Assembly: GCA_949358305.1 (NCBI GenBank)
Contig: OX442315.1
Location: 12,924,427-12,988,426 of the forward strand
Source: Strigamia acuminata
Taxonomy: Eukaryota > Arthropoda > Chilopoda > Geophilomorpha > Linotaeniidae
Direction of reading: 5' to 3'
Length of the DNA: 64,000 bases
Each line of letters opens with the position of its first letter. The first letter of the stretch is position 1. The translations under genes were made by a program, and so were the position numbers. Under the pieces are notes generated by a model, which was not told the origin of the DNA, made no database searches, and saw only the letters and a list, made by a program, of their open reading frames with translations. Positions 1 through 10,264 of the stretch are shown piece after piece.

Positions 1-314
1 GTGATATGCCAGCAGTGATACCCAAACTGTTGCCAATATCGCAGAAAAGTGCAACGATTGAGTAATTTCGAACTTCAATTACATTTTCTACAACATTGTT
101 GTGCATAATAAAAAGTACCGGCATTGGAACACCAAATGCCGTATGGATTGCAAATGTTTGCACTGTGAACACCTTTTTTTGACATGGTTGAGTACACTGG
201 CAGGTTTTATCCAAATTTATTACAATTTCAATGTATTTTTGAAGGCTGCTCTTTATAATTTCCACTGAATTGCAGGCCACCATGTTGAATAAGATGTCTT
301 TCAGGAAAGGTAAC
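1..314 (-). CDS. Gene A exon 11 (partial): CxC...C region to the start of TM2 of repeat 2
   Basis: It begins after a TTTTAG acceptor and reads into the left window edge. The translation follows gene B exon 11 closely (CQCTQPC, a VIEVRNYSI block, DIGNS, then a Gly-Ile-Ser at the expected selectivity filter). About the last 30 residues lie outside the window. Confidence 0.85.
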
Positions 315-3300
315 CTAAAAATGTGTTTACAAGTAATTGATTTAACATGGAAATGAAGACCTGAAAGCATGTATACACTTAAAAAAATATATGGCTTGAA
401 ACGTCTTAAAATTGCTAAAAAGTTAATATTAATTTTTGAACTTTTAGCTTTTAAGGTGATCCGAGTTCAATAAATCCCACATAGTTAATCTTATAAAAAT
501 AAATCCCACGAATTTTCATGAAAATCTAACACATCTGTAGTGTAAGATATGCAGAGGATTCATAGCCTCAATTATAAAATTGAACAAATTCAACAGAAGG
601 CTACGATATAAGCTTGCACCGATGTCAAGGGGTTACTAATTCTAGAACCAAATTAAAATGTTAAACTATGGAATTTGTATCACCTTTTTGTTTCATCTGA
701 CTCCAACAAAGATATTTGTAATTTCTTACAATTCTTTCAAAATGTACAGTCGTGGACAAAAAAAACTTCCCTTCAGTTTAGCTGTTTGAAGTTTATCTAT
801 CGTTATTTGCCCGGTCTATCTTTTAATACTGTTGTTAGGGCAAGACGAGAGACCGAGTCAAGATTGATGTCATTGATATCATGGATTTTTATGCCACCTG
901 GTAGATAAAATTAAAACAGCTAAACTGAAGGGAAGTTTTTTTTGTCAACGACTGTACTAGGACCAGCTTCCTTAGAGACATTCATAACTGCCGCGCAATT
1001 CAAAACGCGTCCTAATTACACCTGGGAAAGTGCAGTTGTTGACACAATAACTTTACAAAAACTGTAAAGCTTACATTTACACATGAATCTTCGGAGCATT
1101 TACAACTCTTAAAGCCATATTTCTTTTCAGTGATATTACCGGCACAAGTTTTCTTTTTTAATTTGTGATTCCAAACAGTTCCGACGGCACTCATCAAAAT
1201 CAGTTTTGTCTACACATGGATTGGTTGATAAGTTTACTTTTAGGCTCTAAATTGTATAATTTCATCAAAACATCGGTCATAAATGAAGAGCAATACCTTC
1301 TTACCATTGATAATCGAATGTCATTTATTAAAGTAGTGTGTAGAGGAACATAAATTACACGTAGAGGATTAAATCGTTCAAAACCTGTAGATCCAGGCTC
1401 ACTTAGAAATACCTAAATAAAATGTGTTTTTATGGTAATTTTGATGGGCAAAAAGTCAGGTCTGAAGTTTTAATAACTATTTTTATTTAAATGTAATTTA
1501 AATTTTTCTTAAGCTAACGATTTTATTCGATTAAGAGGAGGGGGGTCTCTTCATTTCTTCACCGATCATTTTGACGCGAATCATTTCGATCGATGCCGTG
1601 TTTTTGAAAAAAATGCCAGTATTGAAATTTTTTTTTCCATTTTAAAATTTCGCAGTTAATCAGTAACCGATTTTTAAATTCCGCGGTTATTCAATTTATG
1701 ATGTCCGGAATTTAAATTTGTTATTTATTTCCGCGGTTATTATTCCCGCGGTTATTATTTCCACGGTTATAACGTAACTCCCATCAGTTTTGAAAAGAAA
1801 TGTTAGGAGATTACAAGTATTCTTGAAAAAATTCACGACTGAACCGCAAACACAAATTGTGAAATTTTACTAACAAACCTGAGAATAATTCGGACTTGAC
1901 CAAAAATCAAACGTCTAATCAAGTTTTAACATATCAAAATAGCTAAAGACAAATGAAAAACAAAAATAATAAAAAAAAAATTATTAAAACTTCAGACCCC
2001 TTTGTGACGTTTGGCCCACTTCTGTACATTTTGTACAGATAAATACATTCTGCTAAAAAGGACTGTACCTCAAAGTAACACTTTTTGCAGTTGAGTATTG
2101 GGGAACGTTTGTAGATTCCAACAATAATAGGATACAATGTGGCAAGTCCAATGTGATCAACATTCCCTATGTAAAAGAAAAGTGTTCATTTATTTTGTTT
2201 ACTCTAAAATGATGTGGAAATGAAACTGATTGCAGTACAATCTTTCAAGCTAGGGTGTAAACAAAAATTGTAGTGTTCTATTACTGTACTGTCTCGAATT
2301 AACGCTGGGTTCAAATTGAAGCTGGGGCCCATTTAAGGGCCGGGTTGGATCAGCGGCGATTTAGGGAATTAGTGCTGGTTCGATTAAGCGCCTGGGTCGT
2401 AAATATTTGCTATTTTTACAAAAACAATTACCAGTTTTTGAAAAAAATCGACGATTTTTCATACATCCACCCGGCTTGCTGGGCTTCAAATAGGCGCAGG
2501 GGAGGGGAGTCGGGAAAATTAATGAAGGCCCAGGCGTTTATTTGAGGCAATTATTTTTATAAAAGTTACAATACTTTACCAAATTCATAGTGATAACAGT
2601 TTCCTAAGTAGGTTGGAATTATTGATTCGTTTGGACTTAAACAGTGTATACCTAATTGACTCTAAAAATGTAATAATAAAATATCAGGTCATTTCTTTGA
2701 TTTTTTTATTCTTAAAATTTGATTTTATCTTAAATGATTTTGGCTATTGCATTTCAGTGCAACTACTTGTACAGTACACTCAATTTTGTTTTTACACTGT
2801 AGAAATTTTCAAGAAAAAACCGTGGAAAAAAGAAATTAGCTGCATTCAAAAAGTTGTGTTATAAGGGTTGTTTGTTTTGAGTCAGTAACGTGCGTGCATG
2901 TTAAGAAACAGCAAAAGACTGGTTTATTTCAATAAAACAAGATGGCGAACAATGGAGGTTTATGGGAGCCAATCGGTAAACCTCTTACAGTAATGGGATG
3001 ACCCCTTACGATAGGGAAGTGGACTGAAGGCAGGGGTCAAAGTCCAGTGCCCGAGAGTCACATTTGTGTTTTTAACCGTTGAAGGCTAAACGAATTTATG
3101 GACAAGCTCTTTCTTGAACAGGAAAATTTTTTTCTTATCCATTTTTTTGCTTAAAATTTGTGATTTTGTTTATATCATACTGAACCATAACTCAGGTGAA
3201 ATTTTAAGTCATTGGTCATTTATTTAATTAATTATGCTAAATGCAAATTTTCTGCCCCTTAAAACTCCAGCAAAACTATTATGCTGGCTTTGCTGCCTAA

Positions 3301-6300
3301 GAAAGAGCGCTTCAGTTAACAGCTTTTTGCATTTACCAGTAGTGTTTAAACCAACCACTAGTTGGTAAAAAAAATATATTTTCACTGTTTGTAACTAGCG
3401 CCCTCTATAAAATGTGGTGACCCAGTTGGATAAGTGTCCCCCCGAGGCGGATACTTTCCCTCTGAGTCACTATGATAAGAAGTTGTTCCCCTCACGCTGG
3501 CTCCACCTCCCCCTCAGCAGGTGTGTGCCCCGAGAGGAAGGAAGCGGCTAGTGGTCAGCCCCCATTGGCTGATCGCCGGCCCTTCATCCTACGGTATAAA
3601 AGGCGGAGTTTCCCGCCTAAAGGCAGAACTTATACAAACGACACCAAGAACACAGCAACTATCTCACCGTCAGGCCAACTTCAAGTACAAGTTAGGATTG
3701 ATCGAGGATCGCTGAGTAAAGTGCAACTGTAACTCTCACGATGTCACTTGAAAGCTATTCCGGCGAAAGCAAGCGAATAGCCGTTGTGAAATCACCCAGA
3801 ATAATCGTCCCCACGATTATTCCCCGAAGTAATTGTCCGAGCGCTTTGTTAGGAACCCCCAGTTCCCAAACGAAGCATCTGCGACGCTAAATCAACCCCT
3901 AGACAACAGGCACGGATAGAAGACTCGAAAGAGCATTCCACCGCGTCCGTAGACGACAAATCCGTGACGAATTAACGACAACTCGAGACGCCACCATTGT
4001 TCTGCCGACCACGCGGAACTGAGGACGCCATCTTGAGAAATCCTTTGTTCGACTCTGACCAAGTCGACTCTAGAATTATTACTGAGTGTATTTTAAGGCC
4101 TTCAAGCCTATTTAATAAATTACTTGTTCATTTACATACATTTGGTATTCATTTGGGTATTTGCATAATAAGATCACAGGTAAAGTATTACACGTTAGCT
4201 ATTTAAACCAAGTATTAAATCAAGTAGGACGCGACAAAAATTAGTTGCGTACTTTCAAAAATCTAAACGGCGCTTTAACTAATTGACCTGAAAATTGTCC
4301 ATAAATCCGTAATGCCTTATACCAGAACGGCACATTTTACCCTTATGACTCCGAGGATTAATTTCTGATTTGAACCGTCCCCATCCCAACCTAGGGTCAA
4401 TTTTGACCTCCAAAAGTGTTTTTATTTTTTTTCTCAAAAACTATCAGGATTTTCATTCTGAAATTTCATGTATTTTTATTTAACAACATGACAAACAATA
4501 AAAAAAATAGTACATTAAAAAAATTTTCACAAAATTTCTTTCTTTACTCACTACTTTTGAATACAATGTCAATTATTTTTGACAAATACCAAATTGCTTA
4601 AATTTCTTCATAAACTTGAAATTCTCAAAGATTAAAATCATTTTCACTCATTTTTGGAAAAATTTTTTCAGCTTAGGGTAAAAAATGACCCGGGTTTGGT
4701 CAGTAAGGGATTTTTTTAAGTCGATACCTGCTAGGGTTAATAAAGACACAAACTAGCAAGCAAACACGACACAAAACACAACTTTTGAATTCAGTTACTG
4801 TGTTAAAAAAAATCTTTACAAAAACTGTGTACGATCAAGATAAATCGTGTAAAAACATAGGAAAAATGTTCATGCATTTTTGTAACTAACAAAAACACGT
4901 GGACATTAAGAATGACTTTTATGGTAGTCAAGAATTGTATAATTTAAATACCTCTACAGCTTCTACAAACAATCGATGGATCGTTAATAGTGTCATCTTC
5001 CACAGACCATCCAAAGTGAATTTTGGTTTAAAATGCAATAAATCGCTTAACTGCACATCGCACCAACTCGTTAAATTGCTATTATTGCGAGCAATATTTT
5101 TGTAAAAATACTTTTTTTTCATGGCTAAGAATTGTACAGATGGAATACACGCAGTAAGTGATGGGAAATTTACTTTCTCCTCATAGTTCACCTCAACCAC
5201 ATTGCGTGTTGGATATGTGAAATAATAGAAAATGCGATTTTGAATCATGAAAAGGCAAGAAATCATACAAATCAGGATGATTGTATTTTTCAGATATTCT
5301 TTCTCCTTTGATTTCGTTAACTCTTTTTCGCGTTCAACTTGAGTGATGCATTGTTTGTATAACGTGTCGGCTACAGACATGCGCATGCTTTGGATCTTGT
5401 TTTGCTGACGCCTTGTTCTCATGAAATTGACAATTGCATTCAAAATTTCAACAATAGACAAGACGGATAAACCCAAGTACAGTCCCAAATTGCCACCAAT
5501 GTCCACGAATAAGCTGATTAAATCATATCGCAGACGTTCATTTAACACCATTTCGGTATTGTCGCCTTCAATTTCAAATATTGAGTCATGTAAATATTGA
5601 GTCAAGTTTTCTACAGTCATAGCGATTGCATATGTTTTTTGGGTACAAACGGTGGGACATTTGCAAACGCTGTATAAGTAATTCGAAGCAACTAAAGTGA
5701 CATTTAGTATTGCCTTGATATTCTTATCTGAATCCAACACATCGCTAGAGTTGCAAGGAGGATGATTGATACTTTGATGAAAAAATGGAAATCTGTTTAT
5801 TTCATTAAAAAAAAGGTTTAGCAGAATAAAATATGACAGCAAAGAAAGGCAGGGGTGAAAGTAAGCTGGAATGTAGTTGTGGCAAATGATTTGCTAACAG
5901 AACGCTGTTCCGGTGTAAAATCACCAGGCAGAGAAAAATAATAGGAAAAAGGTATACAGTAGAAACAATCATGGTCAAAGAAATTGTCAGACTATGGTAT
6001 GTTGCTGAAACATTATTTTCAATTTTTGCCACAAGAGTGAATGGATAAGTACAGGGGCGGATCTAGCTTTTTGGGGGCCCTGGGCTTGAGGTTTTTTCGG
6101 GGCCCCTTTGTCGAAATTTTTAATAGCTACCTTTCTTCTATTTTCTTTTTTTTAGCAACCTTTTTTTTTTTAGTACATTGCCCTGTGTTTTGGTGCCCCC
6201 TAAAATTTGGGGGCCCTGGGCTCAAGCCCCATTATCCCTATGCTAGATCCGCCCCTGGATAAGTCTTATTATGTCAGGTTGGTGATCGCTTTAGCTGAAA

Positions 6301-9300
6301 ATAAAATGAATGCAGTCTGATCAGTTGCAGCTAGTTACGTGTGATCCTTAACAAAAGGAAACTTGACCAATCCCTCTCTCTGGTGGTTGCAATTGCAACT
6401 ACTCACGCAATTTCAGCAGCAAGCTGGGCATGACTAGACAGCGACAATTTTCATGGCCAGGATTGTACATTCTGAAATGCCGTTTTAGGCGTTTCTTGTC
6501 CGTTCTATTTTGCCCTTGTTTTAGGCTTGTTTGGGAATGCCCAATATTTTTTGCCAACTTTTTTCCCAGATGGGAACCAGCAGCAGAGAATATGAAATTT
6601 CTGCTAAGGCATGGTTGAAGCTAACAAAGGATAATTTTTATCACCACAGCAGCTGTACATACCGTACTGTCTAAAAGTCACCACCGTATATCTTCCAATA
6701 GCGCCCCCTTGGGGGCCCCGCGCTATTAGAGGCTGCGGGTTATTACAAACTAATAAATTTAGATAGATTACAAATAAGTAACACAGCGTTTATTCTGACT
6801 TGTGAGTCTGAAGCATCGATTAAAATTTTATTTTTATCGTATTCATCATCACCTTCTCCCACGGATGTACTTCATTTTAGCGATTTTATTTTAGCGATTT
6901 CATTTTAGCGACACACCATTTTAGCGAACATGTCATTTTAGCAACACAAAAATCGCTAAAATGACATGTTCGCTAAAGTGATGGTTGCTAAAACGGCACT
7001 AATACTAACACTAATATTAACTTAACCATATAGTTTAGGTTTAATTCCTAAGAAGGGCTAACAAGGGGGGGCTGCGCCCCCCCTTAAACCCCCGCGAACC
7101 TAACCTTACTGGTTTTTTGATGAAAACCACTTTTTTTTTGCTGGCTTGTCGCGGTAAATCGTGTCCCGTCGCTAAAACGTAGCGATCGCTAAAATGTTGC
7201 CTCGCTAAAACGTGTTGATCACTACTGGAAAATTACCTTATTGTCGCTAAAACGTGATCGCTAAAATGGGATTTTTTTGTAAAAATCGCTAAAATGACTG
7301 TCGCTAAAATGACTATAACCGTCTCCCACACTACATTCTATTTGACCCTGCGAACGGTTTACACGAAAGTTCTGCAGTAATGTCCATGCATCTCTACATG
7401 GCTGGCCAGCTTTTATGCCGTGGATTAAGTTAGAGGCCTGCAGACAATTGGAAGATATACGGTAACTCGAACCCCCCCTTTCTTGCACCTATTTGCAGTC
7501 GGTGCTTATGCGGGCCCGGCGGTGATTTTTTAATCAAAATCACCGAATTTTTGAAAAAATTAGTGATTTTTGGGGACCCCCGTGCTTAAACGAATTTTTA
7601 AATGAAAATCCATTTTTTCGGGACAACTTGTTGCAGTGCATTGTGGTCGTGGCAAGTATGCGCCCCCTACATTCCGGCTAGACATTTTTTCAACTTTCAC
7701 CTCAACAACGGTACAGTACAATACTTCAGATGGCCACCCACAATACCTGCATTGTGTTAATTCTGTAATTCTTTTGAGAAAACAACTTCTGTAACATTTA
7801 TCAAATTTGTCGATGCTGTTGGTACATGGTTTTCCAGGCGAATCGATAAAGTTATACTGGAGAGAATAAGAAACCATTTTTGTTTTTTCTTTATCTTAAA
7901 TTTTTTTTTAAAAATCTTTTACTTTTCTCAATGAAAGTCGCACTTTCAAATAAAGTTGGTTTGGTGTTGGCATGAAGTAATAATAGTCAATTTTGTTTTC
8001 AAGAACAAACTACCGGTAATAGAAAAACAAATCATTGTGATGTTAATAGTACACAGGGTGAATCTGGCTACAGTGGAGCCTCACTATAATGAATCGCAAG
8101 AACAAGAGTGGAGAACAGCCAGGTGTTAACCAGAGCTCTTCCGAAGTAACTCCGGACTTTGAAACAGGATGTTGGCCATTTTAAAGCCCACTTTTGCACC
8201 ATGGGTACGAGAGTATCTTCTCCCACTGGGTCACTACTCCTCAACCGTCAACTCCACCTGGTTAGGTGGGATTGGACTGGGTCATGTGGGTTACTTGTTG
8301 CAGTTTTTAAATATTCATTATAACAAAAAATTTATTACATTGCGGTTCGTTATGACGAGGTTCAACTGAATTACGAACAGGTCAGGAGAGCAAAAAACAA
8401 AAGAATGATGCAATTAATGGAGCAAGCAACCAACAAGGTAGTTGAAAGCAGAAATTCGTTATAATGATATTGAGGAATTCGTTATAATGAAATTGAGGAA
8501 TTCGTTATAACTTTGTTTGTAATAGCAATGTTCAACCTGTATTTGGTTTCATGTGTAGGGCTTACCATTGGCAAAGAATATTTATGTTTTCGTATCACGA
8601 GTTTCAATGGTGTTCTGGATGTGTTGGTTTCTGAAATATAATTTCAGTTTGATGTGAACTACACGTGATAAAAGAAAAGAATTTTTGTTTACTAACTTGA
8701 TGGTTTAATATGTGTACATTGTCCCATCAAGGATGTTTCCAATTTTATCGTAGCATTCTTAATAAAATATTGAATTAGAAATGTACACAATAAACTCTCA
8801 ACTTGTGTATTCTCACATGCTTGTATACAAAATCCTTCAACGCACTCGGGGTGTTTGTGAAGTTCCAAATTAAATTGTAATCCGCATCGAGGTTGTATGG
8901 CACGATTTTCAAATAAGGCATTAATCTAGTGAACTGGTCTCCCTTACCTCGTTTTTCTAAAAGCTTAAGGTTGTAATCACTTTCAAATGTGCAAATCCGC
9001 ATGTCTGGCATTTCGAATAAAGATGTATAGTCAAAATAAATATCGACTGCTAAAGGATATGTGTAGTAAAAGGAAATTCGTTCCACTGTTTGGTATAAAC
9101 AAAGCGAAGAGCAGCAAATGAGCAGAGTGGCCAAGATGAGGCGTAAGTAAATCGAGTTGTTGGAGTCGAACAAAACATTAAACTCTGGTGGCAATTCGAA
9201 GGCACTTTTTTTTTCTCGGTTGGAAATGTGTCTTCGAATAGAATGACGAAGTGCTCTTCGAGTCGCATTTGACGTATGTATGCAGCTCATTTTGGGACAA

Positions 9301-9313
9301 TCAATTGGTAGAT
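1..9313 (-). CDS. Gene A: two-repeat DEG/ENaC-family cation channel, 3' end beyond the window
   Basis: Eleven exons can be assembled on the minus strand: 8817-9290, 8697-8757, 8566-8630, 7923-8009, 7747-7856, 4952-5792, 2580-2661, 2069-2166, 1305-1412, 1140-1246 and 1-314 (cut by the window). Phases agree at every junction, and exon sizes match gene B except in exons 6 and 8. Translation gives two DEG/ENaC units in a row. Each has a TM1 followed by an aromatic YxYP-type segment, a cysteine-bearing ectodomain, a CxC...C motif and a TM2 with a GxS selectivity-filter tripeptide. DEG/ENaC proteins are normally trimeric plasma-membrane Na+ channels gated by peptides, protons or force, and normally have one unit per chain. 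A conserved acceptor at 9314 sits 23 bases before the ATG, so a 5' exon (probably UTR) is likely. Family assignment is firm; the ligand is unknown. Confidence 0.85.
315..1139 (-). other. Gene A intron 10
   Basis: AT-rich intron. The only recognisable structure is a Tc1-type MITE at 747-954; nothing else coding is seen. Confidence 0.7.
747..954. mobile_element. Tc1/mariner-type MITE
   Basis: The two ends are inverted repeats of roughly 40 bases starting CAGTCGTGGACAAAA, as in Tc1-like transposons, flanked by TA dinucleotides at 745-746 and 955-956 (the Tc1/mariner target). The 208-bp element has no transposase ORF, so it is non-autonomous. Confidence 0.85.
1140..1246 (-). CDS. Gene A exon 10: repeat 2 cysteine-rich ectodomain
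   Basis: 107 bases, phase 0 to 2. It encodes NPCVDKTDFDECRRNC, the same cysteine pattern as exon 5 of repeat 1, followed by a GTAATA donor after an LCR codon set. It is the phase counterpart of exon 5. Confidence 0.8.
1305..1412 (-). CDS. Gene A exon 9: repeat 2 ectodomain
   Basis: 108 bases, phase 0 to 0, acceptor TTTAG and donor GTAAG. It is conserved with gene B exon 9 (SEPGS.GFERFNPLRV) and is the phase counterpart of exon 4. Confidence 0.78.
1413..2068 (-). other. Gene A intron 8
   Basis: Non-coding. Around 1675-1775 there are four or five copies of a CGCGGTTAT-like motif separated by AT-rich DNA; no other feature is recognised. Confidence 0.6.
2069..2166 (-). CDS. Gene A exon 8: repeat 2 ectodomain
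   Basis: 98 bases, phase 1 to 0, acceptor TACATAG and donor GTACAG. It aligns with gene B exon 8 (NVD, the T.YPI/T.FPI block, LNC.KCY) and is the phase counterpart of exon 3. Confidence 0.75.
2285..2555. repeat. Degenerate MITE of the 'TCGATTAAACGC' family
   Basis: The ends (CTGTCTCGAATTAACGC on the left, GGCGTTTATTTGAGGCA on the right) are imperfect inverted repeats. They match those of the better preserved copy at 10126-10264. It lies in intron 7 of gene A. Confidence 0.5.
2580..2661 (-). CDS. Gene A exon 7: repeat 2 ectodomain
   Basis: 82 bases, phase 0 to 1, acceptor TTTTTAG and donor GTAAAG. It shares a (N/S)ES.IPT.LGNC pattern with gene B exon 7, and its phase matches exon 2 of repeat 1. 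Confidence 0.72.
2662..4951 (-). other. Gene A intron 6
   Basis: Holds a solo LTR (about 3413-4172) and otherwise AT-rich sequence. It is the intron that in gene B contains E1 and E2. From 4400 to 4740 a low-complexity stretch ends in a CTAGGGTTAA motif; I could not resolve it into a named element. Confidence 0.6.
3413..4172 (+). mobile_element. Solo LTR related to the E1 family
   Basis: It starts TGTGGTGACC, identical to the first ten bases of the E1 LTR, and has a TATAAAAGG box near 3594 and an AATAAAT signal near 4111. Its mid-part parallels E1 (ACAGCAAC, CTCACC..TCAGGCC, GGATTGAT.GAGGA.CG). The right end (..ATCACA near 4172) is uncertain and no clean target duplication was found. It contains a 10-bp perfect hairpin with a CCCC loop at 3799-3822. 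Confidence 0.6.
4952..5792 (-). CDS. Gene A exon 6: TM2 of repeat 1 fused to TM1 of repeat 2
   Basis: This is one open exon of 841 bases, phase 2 in and 0 out (acceptor AAACAG, donor GTATTT). It starts with the post-cysteine ectodomain (CKCP..C), continues through the pre-TM2 segment (YDLISLFVDIGG) and a TM2 carrying LGLS and an acidic residue (VEI), then runs through about 50 basic, Lys/Arg/Gln-rich residues into a second TM1, the YYFTYP motif and a new ectodomain start. No stop lies between TM2 and the next TM1. Topology is consistent: TM2 leads into the cytosol, where the linker and next TM1 begin. A separate downstream gene with an internal ATG would require a stop codon here, and none exists in either paralogue. 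Confidence 0.88.
6052..6257. mobile_element. hAT-type MITE
   Basis: 206 bp with inverted ends CAGGGGCGGATCTAGC / GCTAGATCCGCCCCTG and an 8-bp flanking duplication with one mismatch (GATAAGTA / GATAAGTC). No ORF of note. Confidence 0.82.
6672..7466. repeat. Large inverted-repeat unit with a TCGCTAAAA motif array
   Basis: Outer inverted repeats ACCGTATATCTTCCAA (about 6676) and its complement (about 7450) enclose the unit. Inside, from about 6878 to 7315, the motif (T/C)GCTAAAA recurs more than ten times on both strands. At 7063-7085 there is a GC hairpin of nine pairs (AAGGGGGGG, loop CTGCG). It is probably one MITE nested in another. Confidence 0.5.
7747..7856 (-). CDS. Gene A exon 5: repeat 1 cysteine-rich ectodomain
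   Basis: 110 bases, phase 0 to 2, acceptor CTCCAG and donor GTATTG. It encodes a PC...FDKCYRSC pattern, the cysteine spacing characteristic of the DEG/ENaC thumb/palm region. Confidence 0.8.
7923..8009 (-). CDS. Gene A exon 4: repeat 1 ectodomain
   Basis: 87 bases (29 codons), phase 0 to 0, acceptor TAG and donor GTAAAA. Same length and conserved YYFMP and VRL-LRK blocks in gene B. Confidence 0.75.
8071..8368. mobile_element. pogo/Tigger-type MITE candidate
   Basis: The left end CAGTGGAGCCTCACTATAATGA and right end ACGAGGTTCAACTG resemble pogo-like terminal repeats (CAGT..AACCTCGTTATAACGA). It is preceded by TA; the right flank reads AA, so the duplication is imperfect. Located in intron 3 of gene A. 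Confidence 0.55.
8566..8630 (-). CDS. Gene A exon 3: repeat 1 ectodomain
   Basis: 65 bases, phase 1 to 0, after a TTTCAG acceptor and before a GTAAG donor. The protein is conserved with gene B exon 3 (shared SRT, LKLVIRK and KY blocks). The other frames contain stops in one or both paralogues. Confidence 0.72.
8697..8757 (-). CDS. Gene A exon 2: repeat 1 ectodomain
   Basis: 61 bases, phase 0 to 1, bounded by an AG acceptor and GTTAGT donor. It aligns codon for codon with gene B exon 2 and includes a conserved Asn-x-Thr glycosylation sequon at its start. Confidence 0.72.
8817..9290 (-). CDS. Gene A exon 1: N-terminus and TM1 of channel repeat 1
   Basis: 158 codons ending at a GTGAGA donor in phase 0; the gene B counterpart is the same length. 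It encodes a short basic cytosolic N-terminus, a hydrophobic TM1 near residues 50-68, then the aromatic post-TM1 segment (FYYTYP) typical of DEG/ENaC and the start of the ectodomain. The usual His-Gly gating motif before TM1 is not visible. The first ATG at 9290 is chosen; the frame also stays open from the acceptor at 9314. Confidence 0.85.
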
Positions 9314-9992
9314 CTGAAAGCCATGGTAAATTTATTTAAGATAGTGTTTTTTTGGGCGTTCAATATCCATTTCAAGTTTGTGGTAAATTGAACTTAATGT
9401 CTGGGTGTCACAGTTAGTAAATGTCCGTGATTGTTTTGATATTCAGATATCCGTTAACCATGACAATCTGTCAATCTAGCTAAAAGTTCTCATATCATAT
9501 TCCACTGACACTAGAAGTAATCAAATTTAATTTTTATGCTTAGCAACTGTTTTCATAGTACAACAACAGTAAAAACAGAGAGAGGGGTGAATAGGTGTAA
9601 AACACTTTTTTAAAACTGGTGTACAATAATTCTTAAAACGTGTATCTGGGAAGTGTTGTGCTGATCTCGATTGTTTATTGAATAAAATATTATCAGCACT
9701 TAAGAATATTTTGTAGTATTAATTACTTTGGTTTAGCATGCGACATACCAAGTCTTGTGACTAGGGGGAGTAAACTCTCCAGGCACGCTTTACTTCAAAT
9801 TGGCTAGGGCAGGGGTCGGCAACCTGCGGCTCGCGAGCCGCATGCGGCTCTTTCGATGCCAAGGTGCGGCTCTCCGAGATGCGGCGTCGCTAAAACGTGC
9901 GTCGCTAAAGTGAAGTACATTCATATAACTGGAAGAATGTACTTCACTTTAGCGACGCCCGTTTTAGCAACGCCGTTTTTTAATCTAATTAA

Positions 9993-10054
9993 ACCTAACC
10001 TAACCTAACCTAACCTAAACAAACTAACCTAACCTGACCTAAACTAACCTAACC
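9993..10054. repeat. Degenerate CCTAA (TTAGG) array
   Basis: Five perfect CCTAA units are followed by several diverged units. TTAGG is the common arthropod telomere unit, but here the array sits inside a transposon-like insert and is interstitial. Confidence 0.6.
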
Positions 10055-10125
10055 TTAGCTGAATCTAAGCAGCTGAAACACGGCGTCGCTAAAGTAATAT
10101 ATATATATATATAATATGAATATAT

Positions 10126-10264
10126 ATACCGAACTGCCTCGATTAAACGCCGGGGGCTAGGCGGTGTGTAGTGCACTAAATGCCGCCAAAAACCGACCCG
10201 CCCGGGAGGGGGTCGGGCCGGAAAAATTAATAAACGCCCCGGCGTTTAATCGAGGCAGTGCGGT
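10126..10264. mobile_element. Short MITE nested in the hAT element
   Basis: Inverted ends TACCGAACTGCCTCGATTAA / TTAATCGAGGCAGTGCGGTA with a GC-rich interior; same family as 2285-2555. Confidence 0.65.

Larger units (their letters stand above)
5793..7746 (-). other. Gene A intron 5
   Basis: Contains a hAT-type MITE (6052-6257) and a larger inverted-repeat unit (about 6672-7466) with an internal TCGCTAAAA motif array. The rest shows no gene. Confidence 0.6.
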
